Shown in pieces: positions 23,921-35,574 of a DNA stretch of 64,000 bases (within the stretch, counting starts at the first letter, position 1; each line of letters opens with the position of its first letter). The DNA is taken from assembly GCA_003508835.1 (NCBI GenBank), contig PUFA01000167.1, forward strand, positions 310,001 through 374,000. Direction: 5' to 3'. Under the pieces are notes generated by a model that worked only from the letters and a program-made list of their open reading frames with translations, searched no databases and was not told where the DNA came from. The stretch is from Eonycteris spelaea. Lineage: Eukaryota; Chordata; Mammalia; Chiroptera; Pteropodidae. The position numbers and the translations under genes were made by a program.

Positions 23921-25130
23921 TAAATTATAATTTTTTTGTTGAATTTTGGGGTTTTCAACTACCTGACAATTGTTACTTTTAAGGTTTAATCATGGAACCA
24001 AGATCGCTGCTTCTACGAAATAAACAGAACCGAATTTATTCATTTTGGATCTTTCCATTAACCAATATAGCAAATGTATGATCGTCCCGGTATTGAACCC
24101 TATAGCTTTGTTGATTCATAATAGCACTCACTTCTTGCAAGTTTCAGGTGATATGTGCTCAACTATGTCCCTGAGATTTTTACAGCACTTACAATTTGGT
24201 TTCTCATTTTCATGTACTTTTTGTTTCTAAATGTATGATCTTACATGAATTCAGCCGCTCCATCCTGTTTCCCACCCATGTATTATTCCCACTCAGGTAA
24301 ATGTCTTTCACACATTTGATGGGCATATTTCTTATTCCTTTAGATTATTTCCTACAATGACCCCCTGGACTTGGGAGTCAATATAGGCTCCCCAAGTTGA
24401 TGACGAGTGGTTGGTTGCTATACTTTGAGTTACTCACACTTTAATCTCTGATTCCATACCTTTTTGGAGTTAGAGTGTGATGTAGTTTGATTCCATCATC
24501 CCTTCAGAAATATTAACATATAGTGAAAGATGTTTCCAAATAGTTGGAATCTACTCTTTAAATTTTAAAAAGAACAATACTTTTAAAACAGTATGAATAC
24601 TCTATATGACTAAATGCTTTATATTCTAACAAGATTTCAAAGGTAACCTTACTGACACGCCAGCAAGAAGAGGAGATGAATCCAGGAGCATCATGCCCAG
24701 GCCTGAGGGAGCTGCAGGGACCAGCAATCAATGCTAATGTCTGAGTGGACATTCCGGGTCATCTTTGGCTTGCCCAGGCCAGTATTGATGTTCAAGCAGG
24801 TAAGGGTTCCAGGAGCAGTGTCTCCAGGCAGTGGCAGTGCAGTGGCAGTACAGTGTCTGGCAAGTGTCAGTGTGGAACATTACAAGGTAGATTCTCTAAC
24901 ATGAAGCAGGATGTCAGCCAGCCCGCCAGCTTGCAGGAGGTCAGGGCTGGTCCAAGTTTGGGAGAAGTGAGGCTCATTTTCAGCAAGGTTACTGAGTTGT
25001 TGAAAGTTGTGGCAGAGTCTCAGTCATGAAGATTGCACAGACGCCTTGAGACTGGCAGGAAAGATGCAATTGATTTGGTACATCCTCCCTCCAGATACCA
25101 AACTTAGGGCTACAGTTCTAAAGTTAGAAA
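23921..25130. other. Intergenic, no element recognised
   Basis: Start of the MSH3 downstream intergenic region. The only local structure is a short degenerate repetition of GGCAGT/GCAGTGGCAGT between about 24828 and 24870. No coding region or RNA gene was recognised. Confidence 0.6.
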
Positions 25131-25134
25131 TAGC

Positions 25135-25437
25135 ATCTTTAAGATACTCATTTTATTTCCTTTGGATATATACCCAAAAGTGGAATTGCTGAATCATGTA
25201 GTAGTTCTGTTTTTAATTTTTGAGGACCCTCCATATTGTTTCCCATAAACTGTACCAGTTTATATTTTCACCAACAATACACAAGGGTTCCCTTTTCTCC
25301 ACACCCTCACCAACACTTATCATTTCTGTTGCTGATAATAGCCATCTTAATAGGTGTGAGGCGATATCTCATTGTGGTTTTGATTTGTATTTCTCTGATG
25401 ATTACAATCAATTTTGGAACATTTTTATCAGCCTAAA
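25135..25437 (-). repeat. L1 ORF2 3' fragment, antisense
   Basis: The landmarks TTTGGATATATACCCAAAAG, CTCCACACCCTCACCAACAC, ATAGCCATCTTAATAGGTG and TCTCATTGTGGTTTTGATTT are the well-known antisense L1 ORF2 end. The copy is little diverged and stops at an A12 run (25436-25447). Confidence 0.85.
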
Positions 25438-25446
25438 AAAAAAAAA

Positions 25447-25800
25447 CACCTGTATTCATTAGCAGTCACTCTCCTTTCCTCCCCTAAATCCCCAGTCCTA
25501 GACAGCTACTAATCTGCTTTCTTCCTCTATAGATTTGCCTTTACTGGACATTTCATATGAATAGAATCATACAGTGTGTGGTCTTTATATCTGGCTTCTT
25601 TCATTTAGCATACTCTTTTCAAGGTTCATCATATTGTAGCGTGTAACAGTACTTTCTTTTTTATTACTGAAAACTATTCCATTTTATGTATATTCCACAT
25701 TTTATTAATCCATTTATCAGCTTATGCACATTTGGGTTGTTTCTGTCTTTTGGCTGTTGTGAATATTCTGCTGTGAACATTCATGCTTACAGATTTTTAT
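25447..25800 (-). repeat. L1 3' region fragment, antisense (second copy)
   Basis: TTCATATGAATAGAATCATAC, TATCTGGCTTCTTTCATTTA, CATTTGGGTTGTTTCTGTC and GTGAACATTCATGC mark a second, more 3' portion of L1. Because the order is interrupted relative to 25135-25437, these are two separate insertions or a rearranged copy. Confidence 0.75.
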
Positions 25801-26129
25801 GTGGTAAGCCACAAGATTTTTTTTTAAGGGTCCCTCAAATCTAATGTGCAATCCGGTTTGTTTACAAATGACTAAACAATATTTGTCATTGGATTGACAA
25901 TCATGTGGTCTGTCTCTCCTCAGCTTTATTACTTCGGTCAAAGCATGGCATACTATAGACCCCCAATAAATATTTGTTGAAAGAAAAAAGAAAAACCAAG
26001 CCCTTTCCTATTAGAAACCCAATGGAAAGACTTGTCTTTTCATAATCAAGACACCACTTCACTAAGGATCTAAGATCCATACAGACGCGTGTTACATGTC
26101 AAAACAAGAAGAAAATAAAAAATTTTTTC

Positions 26130-26440
26130 TGACAGTTTATCCAAGTTGGAGCCTGTCGTCGTGGTTGGTAGTGGGAACGGAGCTGGTGAAACAATGCCCA
26201 CCTGCATGAATTCCAGAGTAGAGACTGGGCTGAATCCAGCGTGGTGTACAAATTCATGTTGCTCTTCGCTAAGTTCCCAGATCAGTATTAATTACTTCTG
26301 TGCTGTGTAATTATAAAAGTGCTATTGAATCTTCCGCACAAGGGTAGGGGTGGAGAGAGAAGGAAACCGGAATGAATATTGCCTGTGGCCTCTAGAGTTA
26401 TGATGACGGGCATTCTCTCTTTGGCACACTGTCGGTGGCA
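26130..26440. other. Unique-looking segment, CpG-containing
   Basis: Between a decayed repeat tail and a Tigger element there are about 300 bases with balanced composition and several CpGs, and no repeat landmark I recognise. No open frame of note. It is a candidate conserved non-coding element only because it looks unique. Confidence 0.3.
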
Positions 26441-26441
26441 G

Positions 26442-26942
26442 ACAGTTGTCCTCCCTTACCCACAGTTTCACCTTCCATGGTTTCAGTGTCCCGCGTTCCA
26501 CTGCGGTCTAAAAATATTAGATGGCAAATTCCAGAAATAAATACTTTATAAATTTTAAATTGCACACCATTCTGAGTAGTGTCATAAAATCTTTCGCTGT
26601 CCTATCTGTCCTGCCTGGGATGTGAAGCATCCTTTGGTCCTTGCTGTATATGCTACCCATTCGTTAGTCACTAGCTGTCTTGGTGATCAGGTAGACTGTT
26701 GTGGTATCGTGTGCTTGTGCTCGAGTTATCCTTATTTGACTTAATAATGGTCCCCAAATGCAAGAGTAGTGATGCCGGCAATTTGGATATGCCAAAGAGA
26801 AGTTGTAAAGTGCTTCTTTAAAGGAAAAGGTAGGTATGTATAGAAAGAAACATAGTATATATAGGGTTCAGTATTATCCGTGGTTTCAGACATCCCCTGC
26901 AGGTCTTGGAACATATCCCCAGCAAATAAGGGGACTACTGTA
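26442..26942 (+). mobile_element. Tigger (pogo/Tc1-mariner) DNA transposon, internally deleted
   Basis: The left end ACAGTTGTCCTCCCTTACCC and right end GGGGACTACTGT form imperfect terminal inverted repeats, with TA next to the right end. Inside, CCAGAAATAAATACTTTATA, TCTGAGTAGTGTCATAAAAT and ATATAGGGTTCAGTATTATC are Tigger landmarks. From 26747 the start of a pogo-type transposase (MVPKCKSSDAGNLDMPKRSC) can be read before it stops; most of the transposase is deleted. A molecular fossil. Confidence 0.85.
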
Positions 26943-27510
26943 TATGATTATTATTAGGTTAATTAATGTCCAGAGAAGTATTACCAGTAGGGGGATAGCC
27001 ATTCTTGTGTGCCTAGGACAGTCCTGTTCTGTGCCTGTTTTCCTGGGAGATTTATTAAAAGCCTCTTACCCAAAAGTACTCTGTTCTGAATAATAAATTA
27101 TTTGGTTACCCCAGTTATAGGTGCTCACTGACTTGATATATTTTGAATATCATCTTTAAAAATCAATTAATTCCTTACTCATTGTATGAAATAATTTTTA
27201 TCCCCCAAACCTACCAGTTGTTTTTACTTGCTCATAATACTTTATATTGTGGCATTTAGAAACAGCTCTCTGCTAAAATGACATGGTAGAGGTTTACTAC
27301 TTAATCTACTTTTGAGACTTAATCCCTAAAGATAACTTGGCATCTGCCTCGTTTCCATGAAATCGTGGTGAAGAATGTGTACCAGCATGACTTCCGGAGG
27401 CACACTGCATGGCTGTGTTCCTGTGGAAATAATTGTTGCACTTGGAAGCGAGAGTCCTTTTCTTCGGTTGTTATGTCTTTTCCTCACATCCTCCCTTCAT
27501 ATCTTTTACT
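26943..27510. other. Intergenic, no element recognised
   Basis: AT-rich unique-looking sequence with no coding or repeat landmarks that I can support. Confidence 0.5.
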
Positions 27511-27543
27511 ATATCCTTTTTTTTTCTTTTTTTTCTTTTTTTT
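27511..27543. repeat. Poly-T/C low-complexity tract
   Basis: Runs of T broken by single C residues over about 33 bases. Confidence 0.8.
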
Positions 27544-27589
27544 GATATTAGACCAGTCTCATTTCCACGTTGGAATAGTGTGTGCCATT

Positions 27590-27745
27590 TTAACCTCCTT
27601 TTCAGCTTCAAGCTCCTCATTGGGTGTAGAAATGTCCCTCCCTCCATCAGAATCACCCAAGGAGTTTTTAAAAAAAAAAAAAAACAAAACACATATTTTT
27701 GGGTCCCACTCTTGCTCCACTAAACCTGACTCTCTGAGGTTCATA
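27590..27745 (-). repeat. MER5-like hAT fragment
   Basis: CCATCAGAATCACCCAAGGAG, an A14 run, and GGGTCCCACTCTTGCTCC then TGACTCTCTGAGGTTC give the MER5-type order. The A-run interrupts the element. Confidence 0.5.
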
Positions 27746-27965
27746 CACAACGAGAATATTCAATATTAATTTCTTTCCTCATCTCTTCTTTCTCATATTC
27801 TCTCCCCTTTTCCTTTCTCACCTCTCCCATCATGGTTAGTGATCTTGTCTCCAAAAAATTTTGCTAAAAATCATATTCCTTGGATTGTAACCCCTCTCCA
27901 AGATTCTGTGTGCTTCCGTAGGTCTGGAGCGGGGCCCAGGGGAATTTATTATTTTTAGTAGATTT

Positions 27966-29316
27966 CTTTTTTTTTTTTTAAGAGCAGTTTTAGGTTCACA
28001 GCAAAATTGAGCAGAAAATAGAGTGCTCCCATATACCCTCTGCTAATACAAGCACAGCCTCTCCCACTATCTACGATCAACACCCCCCATCAGAGCAGCA
28101 TGTTTGTTATAAGTGATACCGTGCATCACCACATCATTGTCACTCAAAGCCCACAGTATGTACATTAGGCTTCACTCTTGGTGTTGCACATTCTTTGGAT
28201 TTGGACAAATGATAATGGCACGTATCCACTGTTCTCATATCACACAGAGTACTTTCACTACATTAAAAAACCTCTGCTTTGCCTGTTCATCTTGTCCTTG
28301 TCTCTAACCCCTGACAACAAGTGATCTGTTGACTATCTTCAATGTTTGGCTTTTTTTGTAGAATGTCATATAGTTGAGATCATATAGTATGAATCTTTTT
28401 CAGGTTGGCTTCTCGCTTAGTACTATGCATTTAAGTTTCTTCCATGTTTTTCATGGCTTGATAGCTCACTTATTTTTAGCCCTGAGTAATATTTCTTTCC
28501 CCAGATATACAACAGCTTATGCTTTTACCTGCTAAAGGACATCATAGTTGCATCCAAGTTTTGGCAATTACGAATAAAGCTACTCTAAATATCTGTGCAG
28601 GTTTTAGATTGGACAAAGTTTTCAGTTCATTTGGGTAGATATCAAAGAGCGTGATTGCTGGAATGCATGGTAAGAGTATATTTAGGTTTTAAGAAACTGC
28701 CAAAATGTTTTACAAAGTGGCTGTGCCATTTTTGGATTCACAACAGCAATAAATGAGAGTTCCTGTTGCTCCACATCCTCATCAGCACTTAATGTTGTCA
28801 GTATTTTGGATTTTGGCTATTCTAAAAGTGTGTAGTCAACATCTCGTTGTTTTAATTTACAATTCCCTAAGGACATATAATGCTGAGCATCTTTTCGTAT
28901 GCTTATTTGCCATGTGTATATCTTCTTTGGTGAGGTGTCTGTTTGGGCCTTCTGCCCATTTTTTTAATTGGGTTGTTCGTTATCTTATTGTTGAATTTTA
29001 GGAATTCTTTGTGTATTTTGGATGACAGTCATTTATGAGATGTGTCTTTTGCAAATATTTTCAGTCTGTGGCTTATCTTATCAATCTCCTGACAGTATTT
29101 TTTGCAGGGCAGTTTTTAATTTTAATGAAGTCCAGCTCATTAACTGTTTCTTTCATAGATCATGCCTTTCATGTTGTATCTAAAAAAGCATTACTGTACC
29201 TAAGGTCATCGAGATTTTCTCTTGTTATCCTTGAGGCAATTTAGTTTTGCATTTAGGTCTATGTTCCATTCTGAGTTAATTTTTGTGAAGGGTATAAGGT
29301 CTATATATAGATTCAT
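27966..29316 (-). repeat. L1 3' portion, antisense (about 1.35 kb)
   Basis: The most complete L1 of the window. Reading + strand left to right it gives antisense 3' UTR (AGAGCAGTTTTAGGTTCACA), GTGCATCACCACATCATTGT, TCATATAGTTGAGATCATAT, GCAATTACGAATAAAGCTAC, GTTGCTCCACATCCTCATC, then ORF2 antisense (TTCTGCCCATTTTTTTAATT and GATGTGTCTTTTGCAAATA). ORF2 frames are broken. Typical of an older L1 (L1MA/L1MB-like). Confidence 0.9.
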
Positions 29317-29319
29317 TTT

Positions 29320-29390
29320 TTAAATAGATTTTATTTTTAGAGCAGTTTTTGGTTCACAGCAAAATTTAGCAGAAAGTACAGAGAAGGGAC
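29320..29390 (-). repeat. Second L1 3' terminus, antisense, very short
   Basis: AGAGCAGTTTTTGGTTCACA recurs here directly after the 5' break of the preceding L1. It is an independent, severely truncated L1 insertion in the same orientation. Confidence 0.75.
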
Positions 29391-30010
29391 TTTATTTTTA
29401 AGATGAGTAACATAAGTGATCCTGCTGTAGACAATTTAAGAATCGAGTTTTGAGAACCATGGTCATAATGCCTTCAAATTTTTATTCATCAGAAGAAGCA
29501 CTTCTGCTAATAACAGTGGGGCTTTAACTTCTCCAGACTCTTTGGATTTCTTTTTAACAGATTATCAGGCAAAAGCAAGCATTTAAAGTTGCATCTTTGT
29601 GTTATGAGATTTAAAGGAGTGTCTATAAAGAGCATGCATGATGCCTCCAACTGCACATAAAGTCTCTGGTATAATGGTGTTTTATATTCTAAATAATATT
29701 CAAACATATATAGCATAATCAGTAAGGGAGATAATGAAAATATTTCCTAGTACCAACTCTGCTCCATGACTGAACACTACAGTTTTCCAATGATCAGTAA
29801 CTTAGGTACTGATTGGTACACAAGGTGGATTCTAAAATGTTCTCTCACTATAGGTACAAAAGCATGATAGCCTTAGTCAGAAACGAGTTGTTGATGGACC
29901 CAGTGGCACTAAGCCTTTCTTTAGGCTCCAAGAACATTCATCTAATTATGACATGCCTGATCATTAACTGAAATATGAGTGGCACGGCATATGATATGCA
30001 TATATTGAAG
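29391..30010. other. Intergenic, no element recognised
   Basis: Unique-looking sequence with no gene or repeat that I can support. Confidence 0.5.
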
Positions 30011-30014
30011 TTCC

Positions 30015-30250
30015 ATGCCTCAGTGCAAAGAATACTTGACATAGAGTCAGCAGACCACTTCTGATGCTGGCCCTGCCATTAGTATCTTTAAAGAAGTCAT
30101 ATAAAATATCTCTGAGACACTATTTTTTCCTCTGTAAAATTTGAATCAGAATAGTAATAATTAATTGCCTTGCTTATTTCATAGGATTATTCTAAGAGTC
30201 ACTTAGAAAAATGAATGGGCAAGAGCTTAATAACTATAAAATGCTTATGG
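30015..30250 (+). repeat. MIR SINE (sense)
   Basis: MIR order: TTGACATAGAGTCAGCAGAC, CTGCCATTAGTATC, TTTCCTCTGTAAAATTTGAA and TTGCTTATTTCATAGGATTA. Confidence 0.65.
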
Positions 30251-30697
30251 ATATCAAATATTTGTTACAAGATATAGTATGAGCCTGACTAGTAGAGATG
30301 ACTTGACTAAATCATCCAAGTAAGAAATCACACAATACTAGTATTTAATGTATTGTGAATATACTTAATAGCATTACATATTTGGGGGACTTAATTCAAT
30401 CTAACTTTGGATAGTCTCTAAACATTAAAACTTCTCTTATGTAGAATCAAGAGAGTCTAACAAATTGTTTCTAAGAGAAAAATCCTCAAAGATTTTTTTC
30501 CTGGCGCAAGGTCCAGGATTATGTCATTGCTTAGAATAGGTTAGACAGTCCTAGAACCTACTGAAAGCAAATGAAGAATTGATTGGGAACTTCCTTCATT
30601 GAGAAAATTTCTAAAATTTGTGACTCCTGTTACTCTCCCTTTCCTTGAGAGAGAGATCAATCCTTTTTCTAACTTCTTGTAATAACATTTAATATTG

Positions 30698-30885
30698 TTG
30701 GAGTGATCACTATCTGCTAAGTGCTAAAGCTTATTTCTCATTTAACCATCACAATAACCTTCAGAGGGGTTGTGTCCATTTTCCAAATAAGGAAACACAG
30801 GCTTAGAGGGAAGCAGGTAACTTACTCATTAGCATACACAACTGGGCTCTGAGCACTAAGTCAGTCGTTATTCAACCGAAGGCAT
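30698..30885 (-). repeat. MIR SINE, antisense
   Basis: ATCTGCTAAGTGCTAAAGC, TCATTTAACCATCACAATAA, TTTTCCAAATAAGGAAACAC and ACACAACTGGGCTCTGAGC, antisense MIR. Confidence 0.75.
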
Positions 30886-31079
30886 TTTGACTCCAAGAGT
30901 TCTCCTGTTTAACAGCTACACTTGTAAGTAAATATGTTTATGGCTTTGAATTTTCCTCTAAATACAGATGGGGGTATAATCTTATTCATTGTGATATTTT
31001 TATTGTACTTAATTTCCCAGCATGATACAATTGCAGTTTTAATTTATTCTTTGATCTAAAGTTGAGACAGTTTTAAAAT

Positions 31080-31430
31080 TGTTAGGCAGCTGGGGTTGTT
31101 TTGGCCAAGTTCCCAGTTGCAGGCAGTTTAGTTATCTTTTCTTTGCCATTCACAAAGGTAATGACTTGATGGTTCACCGCAGCTGCTTCAGAGAACCAGT
31201 TACGAGATGATTCCTAACTGAGAATCCTCGTAGTCTTCACCTTAAAAAGTTCAGTTCTGCTCACACAGCTATGTTTCTTGGTGGAAGATGGGCCCATACA
31301 GACCTGTAGCTTCAAGGGAATGGGAGAAATGCAGACTTTGGCCTTTCGGCTCTTGTCTATAGAGAGAATGCTACAAATGAGTTGGAGTCATGTTGACGGA
31401 GCCAGTTTGCAGTATCTACCACAGAAGTTA
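31080..31430. other. Intergenic segment without recognised repeat
   Basis: Moderate-GC, unique-looking sequence between MIR-bearing and L1-like DNA. I cannot assign it to a family, and there is no long open frame. Confidence 0.35.
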
Positions 31431-31479
31431 TTCAGATGGTTTTGCAAAGCCTAAAATATTTACTTTTGTTTACTCCTCT

Positions 31480-32440
31480 ACTAAAACCTGGATAAATTGA
31501 TTAGTTATATTAATAACATCCTCCATATCCTATTTTATAATTATTATTTTAATCAATTCTACTTAATTCACAGATTCTTTATGTAATTTTCCTCTCAAAT
31601 TTGTTCAATTTGTCTAGAACTGAGAAGCATATTGAATCAGCTGATACTTCCTTGTTAATTTATGAAGTTTTTGTTTTACATACTTTAATGCTATGTTTTT
31701 GTCACATAAACATTTTTGATAGTTATGTATCTTCATTGTAGATTATACCCTTCATCATTCTATAGTAATTCACATTATTCCCTTTCATGGTTTTTGTTTT
31801 GAATTCAGCTTTGCCTTATATTAACTTGATGAGACCTATTTCCTTTGGATTTGCATTTGCCTGCTATATCTGTGCCACTCATTTTATGAGTCCTGGTGAC
31901 TTAGATATGTCTCTTGAAAACAATATATAGTCGTTTTATTCTGAGAGCTATTTTTTTAATAATAGATGAGTTTCTCTCTTATACCTATGATATATATTTA
32001 ATCTTACTTTTTGTTTTTTGTTTTTTTCTTTTGCTGTACAGTCATCTTTGCCTTATTCACCATCCTTTTCCCAGTGGTAACTTGTTTTTAGTTCTGTGGA
32101 GATTGTCTTTATAACTGAAAATAATGTTAAATTTTTATTCTCAATATAAGACTATAGAAAAAAAATATTTGGTGCCGGTTCTCTTATACGACCTCCCACC
32201 TCCCTTCATCTCTTTTGCCTCCTTTCCTGTTGGTGCATTTTAGAATTTTTCTCAAGTCTATTATCATTAAACTCATATCTTTTAAAAATATATTATTTAG
32301 CTTTTCTTCAAAAATTATAACAATTATAGTTTGGTATCTACACTTACCACATGTATTTGCATTTATTTTGGTGTTTAACTGTAAATGATGCTTATCTCCA
32401 GCTTCTTCATACCAATATTTTTCTGTGAGTTCTGTACTAT
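31480..32440 (-). repeat. Probable old L1-like sequence, antisense
   Basis: T-rich DNA with phrases like GACTTAGATATGTCTCTTGA and CTGTGAGTTCTGTACTATG. The texture is that of antisense old L1, but no diagnostic landmark is clean. Confidence 0.3.
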
Positions 32441-32449
32441 GATGCATCA

Positions 32450-33330
32450 GCTCAGTTGGATTATATTTTTGACAGTATTGGATACAGGACAGGGAAGGGA
32501 GACCCCCTAGGGGTGGATAGAGTTGGGGAAATCCTCTGGGCTTTTTCTCTCTTAGATCTGCCCCAAGTCAAACCTCAGTCCTGCAGCTTCACTCCTGCAG
32601 TGACAGCATCATCAGCAGAGGCACCTAAAACTGAGGGGAAATCCCTCCTCTCTGACCATAGAAACTTGTAAAAGAGACCCCATTACTTTTGCTCTCTCTA
32701 TTCTCAACAGTTTGCACCAGAGGTAGACTTTGGCACAAGAAGTACACTACAGTGCAGAAGGGATAAAACCTTGGATTTCTAGTTTTCTAGCTAGACAACC
32801 AGGAAAAGAGGCCTTGGTAGTGTAGGAGAAATCAAAGAAAAAGAGAGCTTCAGGAAAAATATCCTTACAAAGCTATGTATAGAGTCCTAAGCTCAACTCC
32901 AAGCTGCTCATGTATGGAACTGACCCAAAACAACATACTAAAGGCTTTGAGAACTAGCTACTACGTAGACCACCACCAGGTTCAAACTTGACCACCTGAA
33001 TGATGCATGTGTGAGACAGATCCAAATAACACTGTAAAGGCTTTGAAAATTGAAGTGATAAAACCACAGCCCAATGATTGTAGGTCAGAACACACGGCCT
33101 GAATCAACTAGGCTGATCAGTTAAATCAGCAGAATAAACACTGACTGAAGGACTTTTATGGGACCCAGTGAATTATAGTATGTAAAACATTTAGGAATAA
33201 TCCCAAAGTGCTCAATATATGAAGAACCAGGAAGTTTCAACAACTCTCAAGAAAAATCAACCTCAAGATGGCTTAAATGTTAAGACTTATTAGACAAACA
33301 GTTTAAGTATTACTGCCCAGCTCCAAGAAG
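32450..33330 (+). repeat. L1 5' region fragment (sense)
   Basis: GGGAGACCCCCTAGGGGTGG, CCTCTGGGCTTTTTCTCTC, GGACCCAGTGAATTATAGTA, AATAATCCCAAAGTGCTCA and GAACCAGGAAGTTTCAACAA match the landmark order of older L1 5' UTRs. Open frames are short and not L1 ORFs. Confidence 0.6.
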
Positions 33331-33394
33331 TAAGAGAGAGCACTCTCAAAATGAGTGGAAAATAAAAAAATATGGTTCTACAGAAAAATGTAAG

Positions 33395-33580
33395 AAAGAA
33401 CCATTGAGGTGGTGAGGGAATGGGGGTTGTTTAGTGGGCATAGAATTTTGGTTTTGCAAGATGAAAAGAGATCTGAAGATCAGTTGCACAGAATGAATGT
33501 ACTTAACACTACCGAAATGGTTAAGATGGTAAATTTTATGTGTATTTTACCACAGTGTTTTTTGTTTGTTTGTTTGTTTT
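33395..33580 (+). repeat. L1 3' end (sense) with (TTTG)n
   Basis: GAGGTGGTGAGGGAATGGGG, ATCAGTTGCACAGAATGAAT, GTACTTAACACTACCGAAAT and GTAAATTTTATGTGTATTTT are the L1 3' terminus. A TTTG repeat follows at about 33560-33580. Confidence 0.75.
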
Positions 33581-34193
33581 CCTAAGAATAAAGTAGATTG
33601 ATATGTACTTAGCTGTTTCTAAGTAAAAATAAAGCATTAGTTGGGATAAGGGAGAATCAGATGGATATGTACAAACTGAAATCTACAATAATTGTAATAA
33701 AAAATTCACTAGATAGGATCAATTGCAGAATGGAGATGACAGAGGAAAGAGTCAGTGAATTCTTCAGATCAGTATCATATATATTATCCAATCTGAATAT
33801 CAGAGAGGAAAAAAGACTGGAAAAAAATCAGAGCCTCATGTACCTATGGGACAATATAAAAAGTTATATGTGTTCGGAGTCCCAGAAAGAGAGGATAAAG
33901 AGATTAGTGCAGCTAAATATTGAAAAATAAAGGATGAAGGCAAAAGACATGACTATAAGGATCCAAGAAGCTCAGTATATCCCAAAGTAAAATAAAAACT
34001 GTCCAGATGTATCATAACCAAACTGCTGAAAATTAAAAATTTTTGAAAGACTAGAGAGAGAAATGGTACATTACATATAATAGAGGCAAAACGATTCAAG
34101 TGACTATGGATTTCTTAACTGAAATCGTGGAAGCCAGAAAACAGTGGAACATTTTTTAAATGTTAAAAGAAAAGGAATGTCAACTGAACATTT

Positions 34194-34232
34194 TATATTC
34201 TGTGAAAATATCCTTCAGGAATGAAGGCAAAG
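34194..34232 (+). repeat. Micro-duplication source inside HAL1
   Basis: TATATTCTGTGAAAATAT followed by CTTCAGGAATGAAGGCAAAG, the normal ORF1 position of this motif. A near-identical copy is at 34525-34562. Confidence 0.8.
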
Positions 34233-34524
34233 AAAAGGAATTCTCTGAGGAAGGAAAAATGAGGAATTTGTTGTGAATAAATCTGCTCTAAAAAAAAAGC
34301 TAAAAGAAGTTCTCCAGGCAGAAGGGAAATGAAAACAGAAGGAACTTGAAACTTCAAGAAGGAAGAGCAACAGAAATAGCAAATATATGTAAATACGAGG
34401 CTTTTTACTCCTCTTGAGTTCTTTAAAATATGTATGATAGATGCAGGCAAACTGTATGACATTCAATAGCAGGATGTTTTAGTGTATATAGATGATTTAA
34501 TAGATATATATACAACACATATTC

Positions 34525-34562
34525 TATATTCTGTGAAAATATTCTTCAGTAATGAAGGCAAA
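34525..34562 (+). repeat. Micro-duplication copy inside HAL1
   Basis: A 38-bp direct copy of 34194-34232 (TATATTCTGTGAAAATAT, then CTTCAGTAATGAAGGCAAA) inserted 331 bp downstream, at the left edge of a large AT palindrome. Confidence 0.8.
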
Positions 34563-34614
34563 ATAGATATATCTATATGTACTGTATGTATAGTATATAT
34601 AGATATATCTATTT
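34561..34614. repeat. AT-rich palindrome, 17-bp perfect stem
   Basis: AAATAGATATATCTATA at 34561-34577 is the exact reverse complement of 34598-34614, with a 20-base AT-rich spacer. It can extrude as a cruciform. Confidence 0.9.
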
Positions 34615-35574
34615 AGAGTGCATATAGAATATAAAGGGACATATAGGGTTGAAAGCTGCCTACATTACACTTGGGGTAATAAAATATTAATAAATAGACT
34701 ATCAAATTTAAATATGTATTTTAATCAGAGCATTCGAAAAAGATATTATACAAAGTGTATAGTTTAAAAAGCCAAGAGATAAAATAGAAAGCTAAGAGAT
34801 TTTCAAATAATTCAAAAGAAACCAGAATAGGAGAAAGAGGCGAATGAAGAAAAATAGGGTATATAAACTGAAAACAAATAACAAAATGAAGGATCCAATT
34901 ATATACATTAAATGTAAATGTTCTAGAAATATCAGTTAAAAGTCAGAGTTTGTTACATTAGTTAAAGATACATGACTCAATTATATGCTTTATAATAAGT
35001 CCATTTTAAATAACATAAGTAAAAAATACAAAAATGGAAAAAATATATCATGTAAAGTCTAATCCAAAGAAGTCTAAAGTGGCTGTGTTAATCAGACAAA
35101 GATTTCAGAAAAAGGAAAATTAACAAGCATAAAGAAGTAATTACATATAATAAAATCCTGAATATGCAGATGACAACAAAGCTTCAAAATACATTTATAA
35201 AGAATGGATAGAACAGAAATAAAATGGATAAACACAAAGTTATAGATGGAAACTTCAACACTGCTGTTAGTAATCAATAAATAGAACAAGCAAACGGAAA
35301 ATCAGCAAGAATATAGAAGTCCTGAATGACACCATCAACCTACATGATCTAATTTTATAGATCATTCCATAGCAGTAGAATATACATTCTTTTCAAGTGC
35401 ACGTGTAATATTGACCATGATAAACCATATTCTGGTTATAAAACAAACTTTAACAAAATTAAAATAATTTAAATAATGCAAAATATATTTTGTCACCAAA
35501 ATGGAATTGGACTAAAAACCAGTAACAGATATTTGAAAATCCTCACAAATAAAGTTAATAGACTTAAAAATGAA

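Larger units (their letters stand above)
33661..35570 (+). repeat. HAL1 (half-L1) LINE, ORF1-derived and 3' part
   Basis: The 5' part is a decayed L1-type ORF1. Readable pieces include a coiled-coil segment, CAGAGCCTCATGTACCTATG, TCGGAGTCCCAGAAAGAGAG, AACCAAACTGCTGAAAATTA, CTTCAGGAATGAAGGCAAAG and GAAGTTCTCCAGGCAGAAGG. It is followed not by ORF2 but by TTCTTTAAAATATGTATGAT and AT-rich HAL1 3' sequence. An 89-aa open stretch from 33661 is a remnant. No functional product is expected. HAL1 has ORF1 but no reverse transcriptase. Confidence 0.7.

Noticed and set aside
27365..27769. 134-aa open frame rich in Phe and Ser
   Set aside because: It reads through a poly-T tract and an A-run; a low-complexity artefact.
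33661..33930. 89-aa open frame as a gene
   Set aside because: It is a remnant of L1-type ORF1 within HAL1.
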